Part shown: positions 51,600 through 60,523 of the stretch, piece after piece
How positions within the stretch are numbered: the stretch's first letter is position 1
How the letters are laid out: every line of letters begins with the position of its first letter
NCBI GenBank assembly: GCA_039026375.1
Contig: JBCCML010000002.1
Span: 1 to 64,000 of the forward strand
Origin: Thermohalobaculum sp039026375
GTDB lineage: Bacteria > Pseudomonadota > Alphaproteobacteria > Rhodobacterales > Rhodobacteraceae
Reading direction: 5' to 3'
Length of the DNA stretch: 64,000 bases
Notes under the pieces: model-generated
Database searches by the model: none
What the model was told of the DNA's origin: nothing
Seen by the model: only the letters and a program-made list of their open reading frames with translations
Translations under genes and position numbers: made by a program

Positions 51600-52745
51600 A
51601 TGGCAAAAAAAGGCATAATGATTTGCGGGCACGGCAGCAGAGCAAAGTCGGCCGAGCAAGAGTTTGGGTTGCTAGCAGCTGGACTCAAGCGCCGCTATCC
51701 TGACACGCCGGTGGAACACGGCTTTCTGGAGTACTCCGCGCCCAACATACACATGGGTTTAGATGCTCTGCGAGATGCCGGTGTTACAGAGATTATCGCC
51801 GTGCCCGGTATGCTGTTCGCCGCAACCCACGCTAAGAACGACATCCCTTCGGTTCTGACGACGTATCAGGAGCGCAACCCTGGCTTAACAGTTCGGTATG
51901 GCAGAGAGTTGGGTCTGCATCCGCAGATGATCGCCGCGTTCCAGGCACGTATTCTCGAGGCGCTCAAATGCGATCACGTTCATGACGGGGATCTTTATGA
52001 CACGATGTTGGTGGTGGTCGGGCGGGGAACTTCGGACACCTGGGCCAACGCCGAGGCCGCGCGCCTTACGCGGGTGGTTGCAGAAAACATGGGCTTCGGC
52101 TGGGCTGAGACTGTGTACTCAGGAGTAACATTTCCGTCGGTTGGCAGGGGCCTGGAGTTACTCACGCGCCTGGGCTTCAGTAAGATCGTCGTGGCGCCTT
52201 ACTTCCTTTTCACTGGCCGCCTGATCGATCGAATCTACGGATACGTAGATCGTGTTGCAGAAGCCAACTCAGAGATTCAATTCCTAAAGGCTCACTATTT
52301 GGCGGACCAAGACCACGTGATCGACACGTTTGTCGCACGAATCGAAGAGGCCAGCTCCGCGTCAATTCCCACGACATCAAACTTAATGGCATCTTTCACA
52401 GAGCGCTCGGAGCGTGGCGAGTTGGAAGTACATCACCACCACGCAGAGTATCGTGATCCTTTGGATGATGAACAACTAACCGGCCACAGTCACGACCACG
52501 ATGATGCTGGTGACCATCACCTTGACGACACTCACGCCGGCGGACACAGCCATCATCATGGGCATAGCCATGGGACGTACAAGCACATTGCCCATCCACA
52601 CGGGCCTAGGAGCATGATTGATCAGGGGGTATGCTGTTGCTTTATGAGCCAGTTTCCCGAGGGACTGATCGAGGAGGAACGCCTTTTGCGAGCGCAGTTC
52701 GAAACTGTGCAAACGGCACAGAAACCCGACAAGGCGTCTTCATAA
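51600..52745 (+). CDS. cbiX: CbiX-family sirohydrochlorin chelatase with His-rich tail
   Basis: A 381-aa class II chelatase of the long CbiX type, inserting Co2+ (or Fe2+/Ni2+) into sirohydrochlorin. Two chelatase half-domains are visible: GIMICGHGSRAKSAEQEF at the start and MLVVVGRGTSDTWANAEAARL mid-protein. From about residue 278 a metal-binding tract has many His and Asp residues (HHHHAEYRD, HSHDHDDAGDHH, HSHHHGHSHG). A cysteine cluster GVCCCFMSQFPEG follows, in the position where CbiX-L carries an Fe-S-type motif. No other cobalamin genes are in the window. Confidence 0.9.
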   Translation: MAKKGIMICGHGSRAKSAEQEFGLLAAGLKRRYPDTPVEHGFLEYSAPNIHMGLDALRDAGVTEIIAVPGMLFAATHAKNDIPSVLTTYQERNPGLTVRYGRELGLHPQMIAAFQARILEALKCDHVHDGDLYDTMLVVVGRGTSDTWANAEAARLTRVVAENMGFGWAETVYSGVTFPSVGRGLELLTRLGFSKIVVAPYFLFTGRLIDRIYGYVDRVAEANSEIQFLKAHYLADQDHVIDTFVARIEEASSASIPTTSNLMASFTERSERGELEVHHHHAEYRDPLDDEQLTGHSHDHDDAGDHHLDDTHAGGHSHHHGHSHGTYKHIAHPHGPRSMIDQGVCCCFMSQFPEGLIEEERLLRAQFETVQTAQKPDKASS

Positions 52746-52837
52746 CCCACTAAGCAGACGTGTTAATCCACTAGCAAACGTGTCAGACGCCAACGATCGA
52801 GCGTAAATCCACCAGCCCAAAGGGATGCGCCTCCCTA

Positions 52838-53080
52838 TCAGGTTTGGCGCTCCGCGTTCATCTTCGCGGCCATCAACTTTGCACGGGGGCATTGAAGCCG
52901 TTCGCGCAGCGGACTATTGGGATCAATGTCCTTGCTACAAACAACACATTTGTCGGCGCCGGATATGGCGTTTAATCCACCGCAACTCCCTTTGATGGTT
53001 TTCCCCATCAAAATTACGCCCAGTGCCATCCCGACCATCAAGAGCAGCAGCAGCCCGAAGGCAAAAAGGAAAGTGGACAT
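52838..53080 (-). CDS. nqrM: NqrM, Na+-NQR maturation factor
   Basis: An 80-aa protein with one N-terminal membrane helix (FLFAFGLLLLLMVGMALGVI) and four cysteines (33, 45, 48, 64), starting with the family motif GSCGGLN. NqrM is needed to deliver iron for the Fe site between NqrD and NqrE. It is the second gene after apbE, divergent from nqrA, which confirms the assignment. GGAG precedes the ATG. Confidence 0.9.
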   Translation of the reverse strand: MSTFLFAFGLLLLLMVGMALGVILMGKTIKGSCGGLNAISGADKCVVCSKDIDPNSPLRERLQCPRAKLMAAKMNAERQT

Positions 53081-53090
53081 CGATATCTCC

Positions 53091-54152
53091 CTACTGCGCT
53101 GCGGCGTACTCGACGAAGTGTTGGTTTGCCACAGACTCGAATGCAAGAGCACCAGACGCGTCGTCGCGGACGATGAACAGCACGGCCAATCCCAAATCCT
53201 CCGAAATAGCCATGCCGCGTTCTAGCCCAAGAGCCAGTAAAGCGGTCGCCCAAGCATCCGCAAGCATTGTCGAGGTCGCCAAAACTGTGACCGATGCAGT
53301 CTTGTGTGTGACTGGCCGACCCGTCACTCCGTCAATTATATGGGAGTATCGCACGCCGTCCTCTTCAAAATAGTTACGATAATCACCAGAAGTGGCCATT
53401 CCCAGACCCGAGACATCGATCACTTGCTCAACAGCCCTATCTGCTGGGTCAGGACGCTCAATTCCAATCCGCCAAGAAACACCGTCGGGATTCAAGCCGG
53501 TCGCGTAAAGGTCCCCCCCAATTTCGACCATGAAGTCTTCCAGACCAAGCGACCGCAGTGTTGCCGCAACCTGATCAACCCCGTAGCCCTTGGCGATCGC
53601 TGCCAAATAGACGGTGGTATCCGGCGCGGCCTTTGCCATCGTCGTAGGGTTTTCTGTCAGGGTCAGCAGCTTGGCTTGTCCGACCTTTAACATAGCAGCC
53701 GCAATTTCCGCGTCAGATGGCTGTGTTCGGCCTGATGTGGGCGCCCCAAACCCCCACAGCTCAATCAAGGGTCCCAGCGTGACATCGAACTGCCCCGCGC
53801 TGTCCCGATGAACTTCCATCGCAGTGGTCATAACAGCAAACAATGCGTCTGAGACCTGTCGTGCTTGCGTTCCATTGTACTTGTTGAACTGCGAAATCTC
53901 GGATGCGGGATCCCAATTCGACATAATGGCATTCACGGTCCGCAGTGTTTCTTCGATTTGAGCCGCGACAACGGCCGGAGCCAATTGCGCCGTCTTATCG
54001 ACCGCCACGACGTTGTAAGTCGTGCCCATCGTTTCACCGGTAAACTGCAACGTCGCCGGTGGCTCGTCGCACGCGCTCAGGGTAATTGCGACGCCAGCAA
54101 AGAAAGCCGTCAAAAAAACTCGCTGCGTGAAAACCTTTGCTTCAGCGATCAT
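53091..54152 (-). CDS. apbE: FAD:protein FMN transferase (ApbE)
   Basis: A 353-aa periplasmic lipoprotein-type flavin transferase that links FMN covalently to Thr residues of NqrB and NqrC. The signal peptide ends in a lipobox (ITLSAC). The fold motifs GETMGTTYNVV, IAKGYGVDQVA, FMVEIGGDLYATG and YSHIIDGVTGRPV, including the FAD-binding and Mg-binding residues, are all present. The ATG chosen gives a proper signal; the longer frame reaches into the nqr promoter region. It is encoded divergently from its target operon. Confidence 0.93.
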   Translation of the reverse strand: MIAEAKVFTQRVFLTAFFAGVAITLSACDEPPATLQFTGETMGTTYNVVAVDKTAQLAPAVVAAQIEETLRTVNAIMSNWDPASEISQFNKYNGTQARQVSDALFAVMTTAMEVHRDSAGQFDVTLGPLIELWGFGAPTSGRTQPSDAEIAAAMLKVGQAKLLTLTENPTTMAKAAPDTTVYLAAIAKGYGVDQVAATLRSLGLEDFMVEIGGDLYATGLNPDGVSWRIGIERPDPADRAVEQVIDVSGLGMATSGDYRNYFEEDGVRYSHIIDGVTGRPVTHKTASVTVLATSTMLADAWATALLALGLERGMAISEDLGLAVLFIVRDDASGALAFESVANQHFVEYAAAQ

Positions 54153-54257
54153 CGCGATACTCCAAGTCGACGTGCGACAATTTACGGCGCCAATGCATTG
54201 ACGATTTTCCATCACGTCATCGGTTGGTTCATGTAGTGGGATTATTGGACCCAGTCG

Positions 54258-54286
54258 TTGGTTTCGCAACCGTCGCGAGCTATACC
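54258..54286 (+). promoter_or_regulatory. Candidate sigma-70 promoter of the nqr operon
   Basis: TTGGTT (54258-54263) and TATACC (54281-54286) are separated by 17 bases, about 28 bases before the nqrA GTG. Sequence match only. Confidence 0.4.
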
Positions 54287-54314
54287 GAGGCAGCCAGAAC
54301 CAGGATCCAAGGCC

Positions 54315-55658
54315 GTGCAAAAATTTCGGCTCAAACGCGGGCTAAATCTTCCGATCACGGGAGAACCAGAGCAGAATGTCGACAGTGCGACGCCCGTACG
54401 TACCGTCGCAGTACTTGGGGCAGATTACATCGATCTCAAGCCCCGATTGAGCATCGCTGAAGGCGACCGCGTTAGCGTGGGCCATCCTTTGTTCACGCAC
54501 AAGGATTTGCCGGACGCACCAGTCGTTGCTCCAGCATCAGGGACAGTGAAGGCGATCAACCGCGGATACCGTCGTGTGCTGGTGAGTGTCGAAATCGATG
54601 TCGACCAAGAAGATGAACAGTTTCTGGACTTCTCTAACGTCGGAGACGATCAAACGGCCGACGGACTAGCGAAGAAGCTGTGCGCAGCCGGTCTTTGGAG
54701 TTCATTTCGAACTCGTCCCTACTCAAAAGTACCCGAGCCGGCAACTCGCCCGTCTGCGATTTTCGTCACGGCGATGGATACAGAACCACTTTCACCGGAC
54801 AGTTCGATCATAATTTCCGACGCTGCGGAGGACTTCGCGAGCGGATTAGATGCGATCGCCAAGCTCTGCGACGGAAAAGTCTTCGTGTGCCATGAAGATG
54901 GCAGCGATCTGCCCAGTTCCAGCGCTGCCAACGTCGAGGAAGTTACTTTTACTGGACCTCATCCGGCTGGACTACCGGGAACGCACATGCATTTCCTGGC
55001 TCCTCCACAAACGGATAGGGTTGTATGGACAATCTGGTATCAGGACGTCATCGCGATCGGTCGGCTAATGTCTACCGGCAGATTGAACCCAGAACGAATC
55101 GTTGCTCTCTCTGGCCCACTCTGCAAGCGCCCCAGGCTCTTGAGGACCCGCATGGGGGCCTCGATCGACGAGCTTACGCGTGGTGAATACGATGCCGGTA
55201 TTCCTGTCAGGAAACTCTCCGGATCAGTGCTCAGCGGTCGCGCAGCTGACGGGGAAGGCGCCTATCTAGGCCGCTACGCGCGACAGATCACTCTTATCGA
55301 AGAGGATCACAAGCAAATCCCAATGGGTTGGATACGCCCGATGGGCGCAAAGTACGCAATCCAGCCCGTGCTCGGATCAGCTTTCGCGAAAAAGCTCTAC
55401 GCGCTGACCTCCAATCTGAACGGTGGTCGCCGCGCCATGGTGCCGCTGGGAACTTTTGAACAGTTGATGCCGCAAGATTTTTTGCCCACCCAACTGCTCC
55501 GCGCGCTTTTGGTCATGGACACGGATCAAGCTCAGCAGCTTGGCGCGCTCGAACTGGACGAGGAGGACTTGGGGTTGGTTGGTTTCGCTTGTCCGGCAAA
55601 GTACGAGTACGGGGTTGCTTTGCGCGACTGTCTGACGAAAATCGAGAAGGAGGGCTAG
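54315..55658 (+). CDS. nqrA: Na+-translocating NADH:quinone reductase subunit A
   Basis: A 447-aa soluble subunit of the Na+-NQR complex, thought to take part in quinone binding. The N-terminus FRLKRGLNLPITGEPEQ matches NqrA; GADYIDLKPRLSIAEGDRV and the later IALSGPLCKRPRLLRTRMG are family segments. The start is taken as GTG (VQKFRLKRG); 19 upstream codons are open but unlike the family. It is first of six nqr genes, 4 bases from nqrB. Confidence 0.94.
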   Translation: MQKFRLKRGLNLPITGEPEQNVDSATPVRTVAVLGADYIDLKPRLSIAEGDRVSVGHPLFTHKDLPDAPVVAPASGTVKAINRGYRRVLVSVEIDVDQEDEQFLDFSNVGDDQTADGLAKKLCAAGLWSSFRTRPYSKVPEPATRPSAIFVTAMDTEPLSPDSSIIISDAAEDFASGLDAIAKLCDGKVFVCHEDGSDLPSSSAANVEEVTFTGPHPAGLPGTHMHFLAPPQTDRVVWTIWYQDVIAIGRLMSTGRLNPERIVALSGPLCKRPRLLRTRMGASIDELTRGEYDAGIPVRKLSGSVLSGRAADGEGAYLGRYARQITLIEEDHKQIPMGWIRPMGAKYAIQPVLGSAFAKKLYALTSNLNGGRRAMVPLGTFEQLMPQDFLPTQLLRALLVMDTDQAQQLGALELDEEDLGLVGFACPAKYEYGVALRDCLTKIEKEG

Positions 55659-55662
55659 CCAA

Positions 55663-56862
55663 ATGGGCATTCGTAGCTTCTTCGATCGCATCGAACCGCA
55701 TTTCGAAAAGGGCGGAAAGTGGGAACGCTACTTCCCCGTCTACGAAATGATCGAGAGTTTTCTCTACACGCCTAAGACCGTGACCACGGCTGCACCACAC
55801 GTTCGATCATATATCGATATGAAGCGGATTATGACCTACGTGGTCTTGGCGACAGTCCCGTGCATCATGATTGGGCTCTATAACATCGGGCTTCAGGTAA
55901 ACTCAGCCATTGCCATCCACGGAGCGGCAGGTTGGCGCGCCTCGTTGATCGAGTTCCTTGGTGTTGGTTTTGACGCACAAAACCCGATGGCGAACTTCTT
56001 CCACGGTGCGCTGTACTTCCTGCCAATTTATATCACGACTCTCGTCGCTGGCGGGCTTTGGGAAGTGTTGTTCGCGACCGTTCGCAAGCATGAGGTTAAC
56101 GAAGGTTTCCTCGTTACTTCAATGCTTTACGCCCTGATTTTGCCGCCTGACGTGCCCCTTTGGCAAGTTGCGTTGGGCATCTCGTTTGGTGTTGTGATTG
56201 GAAAAGAGGTGTTTGGGGGCACCGGGAAAAATTTCCTCAATCCAGCGCTGACTGGTCGCGCTTTCTTATACTTCGCCTACCCCGCACAGATGTCAGGAGA
56301 CACGATCTGGACACCTGTAGACGGTTTCTCGGGCGCTACTGCGCTTGCCGTGTCCGCGGCGGAAGGAGTTCAAAACTTGGCAGCCAGCGGTGTCACCTGG
56401 ATGGACTCTTTCCTCGGGACAGTTCAGGGCAGTATAGGAGAGACGTCAACACTCGCCTGTTTGATCGGATTGATCTTCTTGCTCGCGACTAAGATCGCTA
56501 ACTGGCGCATGGTGGTTGGTTGTTTAGGCGGCATGATTGCTTTCTCAACCATGCTGAACTTGATCGGCTCGGATACGAACCCGATGTTCGCAATGCCGTG
56601 GTATTGGCATTTGGTGGTTGGTGGTTTTGCCTTCGGGCTCGTGTTCATGGTGACGGAGCCAGTGTCCGGCGCACACACAAATATGGGCCGCTACATCTAT
56701 GGTGCGTTAATTGGTTTCATGGTCGTCATGATCAGGGTCATCAATCCGGCATTCCCTGAAGGTATGATGTTGGCAATCCTGTTTGGTAACGTGTTTGCAC
56801 CTCTTATCGACTACTTCGTCGTACAAGCAAACATTCGAAGAAGGGCACGCCGAAATGCCTGA
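55663..56862 (+). CDS. nqrB: Na+-NQR subunit B (FMN-carrying membrane subunit)
   Basis: A 399-aa membrane subunit with about ten helices. The flavinylation motif DGFSGAT places the covalent FMN on Thr226, as in Vibrio NqrB. GKEVFGGTGKNFLNPALTGRAF is a conserved segment. It carries riboflavin and FMN and much of the Na+ pathway. AGGAGG lies just before the ATG, and apbE is encoded nearby. Confidence 0.96.
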   Translation: MGIRSFFDRIEPHFEKGGKWERYFPVYEMIESFLYTPKTVTTAAPHVRSYIDMKRIMTYVVLATVPCIMIGLYNIGLQVNSAIAIHGAAGWRASLIEFLGVGFDAQNPMANFFHGALYFLPIYITTLVAGGLWEVLFATVRKHEVNEGFLVTSMLYALILPPDVPLWQVALGISFGVVIGKEVFGGTGKNFLNPALTGRAFLYFAYPAQMSGDTIWTPVDGFSGATALAVSAAEGVQNLAASGVTWMDSFLGTVQGSIGETSTLACLIGLIFLLATKIANWRMVVGCLGGMIAFSTMLNLIGSDTNPMFAMPWYWHLVVGGFAFGLVFMVTEPVSGAHTNMGRYIYGALIGFMVVMIRVINPAFPEGMMLAILFGNVFAPLIDYFVVQANIRRRARRNA

Positions 56863-57664
56863 TGCACCACAAGATAAGAAAGGGCTGATCAGTCGCTTTC
56901 TATCGTTGCCGCCGGACTCAATTCCGAAGACGGTGTTCGTAGCAGTTTCTCTTTGCCTCGTGGCATCGATGGTGGTGTCGGCTACTGCGGTTTCTTTACG
57001 ACCGATGCAAGAGGTCAACAAACTCAAAGACAAGCAGGCAAACATTCTGCAGGTTGCCGGGTTGTATGATCCTGAAGTTAGCGTCGCCGAGGCGTTCCAG
57101 GCGTTTGAACCGCACGTGTTAGACCTGGAAACTGGACAATTCACCGACGCATTTGATGCGGCTACGTTTGATGATCGGGCGGCGGCGTCAGATCCTGCCA
57201 CATCCATCGTACTGGCGGATGACCCTGCAGGGATCGGCCGACAAGCAAAGTACGTGACAGTCTATCTGCTCCGCGATGGGGCCGGGGAAATCGACAAGGT
57301 GATATTGCCGATCCATGGCTACGGCCTTTGGTCAACTCTTTACGGCTTTATCGCCTTAGAAGCGGACGGGAACGAGATTTACGGCCTGCAGTTTTATGAA
57401 CACGCTGAAACTCCGGGCCTAGGCGCCGAAGTCGACAATCCGCGTTGGAAAGCCCAATGGAGTGGTAAGCGTCTCGTGGACAATGACGGCAACCTTTCAA
57501 TAACCGTCGCCAAGACTGCGCCTCCTGCCGGAGAAGACTACCACGTAGACGCTTTAGCTGGCGCCACTCTGACGTCGGTTGGCGTTGATAATCTGGTCAA
57601 GTTCTGGATGGGTGAAACAGGGTACAAGCCGTTCCTCGAGAACCTGAAGGCGGGAGAAATCTGA
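56855..57664 (+). CDS. nqrC: Na+-NQR subunit C (FMN-carrying)
   Basis: A 269-aa subunit with one N-terminal helix (TVFVAVSLCLVASMVVSATA) and a periplasmic FMN-binding domain. The FMN acceptor is Thr238 in DALAGATLTS. The usual residue two before GA-T is Ser or Thr; here it is Ala (compare SGAT in NqrB). HAETPGLGAEVDNPRW is the conserved FMN-domain segment. Its start overlaps nqrB by 8 bases; its stop overlaps the nqrD ATG by one base. Confidence 0.95.
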   Translation: MPDAPQDKKGLISRFLSLPPDSIPKTVFVAVSLCLVASMVVSATAVSLRPMQEVNKLKDKQANILQVAGLYDPEVSVAEAFQAFEPHVLDLETGQFTDAFDAATFDDRAAASDPATSIVLADDPAGIGRQAKYVTVYLLRDGAGEIDKVILPIHGYGLWSTLYGFIALEADGNEIYGLQFYEHAETPGLGAEVDNPRWKAQWSGKRLVDNDGNLSITVAKTAPPAGEDYHVDALAGATLTSVGVDNLVKFWMGETGYKPFLENLKAGEI

Positions 57665-58317
57665 TGCCGCAGACACGTAGGGAAATGCTGGTCGATCCGT
57701 TGGTCGACAACAACCCGATTACGCTACAGGTTTTGGGTATCTGTTCAGCCCTTGCCGTGACGACGTCACTTCAAGTTGCGTTTGTCATGTCGATCGCGGT
57801 GATCTTCGTGACGGGGTTTTCATCGATGTTCATCTCGATGATACGTAGCCAAATTCCGGGCTCGATCCGGATCATCGTGCAGATGGTGGTGATCGCATCG
57901 CTTGTTATTATGGTCGATCAGATGCTTAAGGCGTTTGCGTTCGAGATCTCAAAGACACTTTCCGTCTTTGTTGGGTTGATCATCACAAATTGCATCGTTA
58001 TGGGGCGCGCTGAAGCGTTCGCCATGAAAAACCCACCTGCTGCTTCGTTTATCGACGGCGTCGGGAACGGCTTGGGTTACGGGTTGATCTTGATGCTTGT
58101 CGGTGTGGTGCGCGAGCTTTTTGGTGCCGGCAGCCTCTTCGGGATTACGATACTGGAGTCGGTCAATAACGGTGGCTGGTATGTGCCAAACGGTATGCTG
58201 CTGTTACCGCCGTCCGCGTTCTTCATTATCGGTCTGATCATTTGGGCTTTCCGAGCTTGGAAGCCTGAACAGGTTGAGGAGCGCGAGTACAAGATTCAGA
58301 CGGTCGGAGCGCACTGA
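57664..58317 (+). CDS. nqrD: Na+-NQR subunit D
   Basis: A 217-aa six-helix subunit. Cys27 (LGICSALAV) and Cys110 (ITNCIVMGRAEAFA) are the ligands that, with the equivalent cysteines in NqrE, hold the intramembrane iron center. NPPAASFIDGVGNGLGYG is a family hallmark. Its start shares one base with the nqrC stop codon and its stop shares one with nqrE. Confidence 0.96.
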   Translation: MPQTRREMLVDPLVDNNPITLQVLGICSALAVTTSLQVAFVMSIAVIFVTGFSSMFISMIRSQIPGSIRIIVQMVVIASLVIMVDQMLKAFAFEISKTLSVFVGLIITNCIVMGRAEAFAMKNPPAASFIDGVGNGLGYGLILMLVGVVRELFGAGSLFGITILESVNNGGWYVPNGMLLLPPSAFFIIGLIIWAFRAWKPEQVEEREYKIQTVGAH

Positions 58318-58925
58318 TGGAAGGGCTCATCTCTCTCGCCGTAAAGGCGATATTCGTTGAAAACCTTGCGCTCTCTTTCTTTCTAGGAATGTGCACATTC
58401 ATCGCTGTGTCGAAGAAGATTTCGACGGCGATCGGATTGGGCATTTCCGTGATGATCGTACAGTCGATAACCGTCCCCGCGAACAACCTTATCCTCAGTT
58501 ATCTATTGGCACCGGGAGCGTTAGCTTGGGCTGGTTTTGCGGATGTAGATCTTACTTTCTTGGGCCTCATTTCCTATATCGGCGTGATTGCGGCGCTGGT
58601 CCAGATCTTAGAGATGGTCCTCGATAAGTACTTCCCACCTCTCTACAATGCTTTGGGTGTCTTTCTGCCGCTGATCACAGTGAACTGTGCGATCCTTGGA
58701 GGGTCACTTTTTATGGTCGAGAGAGACTACAACTTCGCAGAGTCCGTAACCTACGGGGTTTCATCGGGCTTTGGATGGGCCCTGGCGATCGCGGCAATGG
58801 CGGGCGTGCGCGAAAAGCTCAAATACTCCGACATACCAGATGGTCTTCAAGGCTTGGGTATCACCTTTATCACTGCAGGTCTTATGGCCTTAGCATTCAT
58901 GTCCTTTAGTGGCGTGCGACTGTAA
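58317..58925 (+). CDS. nqrE: Na+-NQR subunit E
   Basis: A 202-aa membrane subunit, inverted-topology relative of NqrD. Iron-site cysteines are Cys26 (FFLGMCTFIAVSK) and Cys124 (ITVNCAILGGSLFM). The ending with GLGITFITAGLMALAFMSF is typical. It is separated from nqrF by 12 bases. Confidence 0.96.
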   Translation: MEGLISLAVKAIFVENLALSFFLGMCTFIAVSKKISTAIGLGISVMIVQSITVPANNLILSYLLAPGALAWAGFADVDLTFLGLISYIGVIAALVQILEMVLDKYFPPLYNALGVFLPLITVNCAILGGSLFMVERDYNFAESVTYGVSSGFGWALAIAAMAGVREKLKYSDIPDGLQGLGITFITAGLMALAFMSFSGVRL

Positions 58926-58937
58926 GCGGGGGCTAGC

Positions 58938-60158
58938 ATGGCGACATTCTCCTTCGGGATCCTTCTATTCACGTTGATCGTCTTAGTACTGGTAACGGTC
59001 ATTCTTGCGGCGCGGTCTCGTCTGGTTTCTTCCGGAAACGTGAGCATCACGATCAACGGCGAGAAGACAATTTCGGTTCCAGCCGGTGGCAAGCTTCTAC
59101 AGACGCTTGCAGAACAGAAGCTGTTTGTGCCATCGGCGTGCGGTGGTGGCGGCACCTGTGCTCAATGTCGTGTCAAAATCCACACTGGCGGGGGTTCCAT
59201 CCTGCCCACTGAGGAATCTCATATTACCAAACGCGAGGCTGCATGTGGCGACAGGTTATCCTGCCAGGTAGCCGTGAAACAAGACATGGAAATCGAAGTT
59301 CCTGAAGAGGTCTTTGGCGTCAAGAAATGGGAATGCACCGTCCGATCCAATGAGAACGTAGCAACGTTTATTAAAGCGTTGGTTCTCGAACTCCCTGAGG
59401 GAGAGGACGTCAACTTTCGTGCGGGTGGCTACATCCAGATCGAAGCGCCCGCACACATCGTAAAGTACACAGAATTCGATGTAGAGGACGAGTACCGCGA
59501 GGATTGGGATAAGTTCAATTTGTGGCGCTACGAGTCTTCAGTCGACGAGCCACTCGAGCGCGCTTATTCGATGGCGAACTACCCGGAAGAAAAAGGGATG
59601 ATCATGCTCAACGTCCGTGTGGCCTCGCCTCCGCCGGGTAGCGATGGGATACCGCCGGGAAAGATGTCATCGTATATCTTTAATCTGAAGCCAGGCGATA
59701 AAGTTACGATCTCCGGTCCTTTTGGTGAGTTTTTTGCCCGCGAGACTGAGAAAGAGATGGTGTTCATTGGTGGCGGTGCCGGAATGGCGCCGATGCGCAG
59801 CCACATCTTTGACCAACTGAAGCGGCTCAAGACTGACCGGAAGATCACGTTCTGGTATGGCGCACGCTCAAAACGAGAAATGTTCTTCGTAGAAGACTTT
59901 GATGAGCTCGCGGCGAAGTTCCCGAACTTTACATGGCACGTGGCATTATCTGACGCGCTGCCAGAGGATGACTGGGGCGGGTATACTGGATTTATCCACA
60001 ACGTCCTTTACGACAACTATCTAAAGGATCATCCGGCTCCCGAGGACTGCGAGTATTACATGTGCGGACCGCCGATCATGAACCAGTCTGTGATAAACAT
60101 GCTCGTCGAACTTGGCGTCGATCGCGAAGATATCATGCTCGACGACTTTGGCGGCTAA
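58938..60158 (+). CDS. nqrF: Na+-NQR subunit F (NADH-oxidising, 2Fe-2S and FAD)
   Basis: A 406-aa electron-input subunit. One N-terminal helix (FSFGILLFTLIVLVLVTVIL) is followed by a [2Fe-2S] ferredoxin domain with cysteines in ACGGGGTCAQC and GDRLSCQ. The FAD domain has RAYSMANYP, and the NADH domain has FIGGGAGMAPMRSH and YYMCGPPIMNQSV. It ends with LDDFGG, as in Vibrio NqrF. It oxidises NADH at the cytoplasmic side and passes electrons via NqrD/E and C to B. Confidence 0.97.
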   Translation: MATFSFGILLFTLIVLVLVTVILAARSRLVSSGNVSITINGEKTISVPAGGKLLQTLAEQKLFVPSACGGGGTCAQCRVKIHTGGGSILPTEESHITKREAACGDRLSCQVAVKQDMEIEVPEEVFGVKKWECTVRSNENVATFIKALVLELPEGEDVNFRAGGYIQIEAPAHIVKYTEFDVEDEYREDWDKFNLWRYESSVDEPLERAYSMANYPEEKGMIMLNVRVASPPPGSDGIPPGKMSSYIFNLKPGDKVTISGPFGEFFARETEKEMVFIGGGAGMAPMRSHIFDQLKRLKTDRKITFWYGARSKREMFFVEDFDELAAKFPNFTWHVALSDALPEDDWGGYTGFIHNVLYDNYLKDHPAPEDCEYYMCGPPIMNQSVINMLVELGVDREDIMLDDFGG

Positions 60159-60523
60159 CCGAATTTAGTTTCCAGTGCCCCGTGTAGGCGCGGACCACTG
60201 GAGGCTCAAAATTAGACGGTGACGCGGACCTTGGCAATTCACGTCGGCAATTAGGCTTGACGTGAAACCGCTACCCGAAGGTCGCGTGAACCTTCCTTAC
60301 GGGTCGCCGTTATCCTGAGTGTTCAGAGGAATATCTGATTGTGTCTACTGCCAAACGACATAGTCGACATCTATCGATCGCTTTACGCTCAGATCGCCAG
60401 TTTAAACTTCGCACATAAAATGGTTCCCCAAAGACTTCTTGACAAGATTTGCTTCGCGCGCAAAGCGCACAGTAAGCAACCGTAAAGGCAGCTTTCGCAA
60501 CGTGTCGATACGACGGGGACCTT
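60159..60523. other. 365-bp intergenic stretch between nqrF and the threonine ammonia-lyase gene
   Basis: No gene is supported. Soon after nqrF an inverted repeat CCAGTG (60172-60177) / CACTGG (60196-60201) with an 18-base spacer could be a weak terminator. A TTGACA at 60439-60444 lacks a convincing -10 box at the right distance. Otherwise I see nothing in it. Confidence 0.5.

Noticed and set aside
60439..60470. Consensus TTGACA as a promoter of the threonine ammonia-lyase gene
   Set aside because: No acceptable -10 box lies 16-18 bases downstream.
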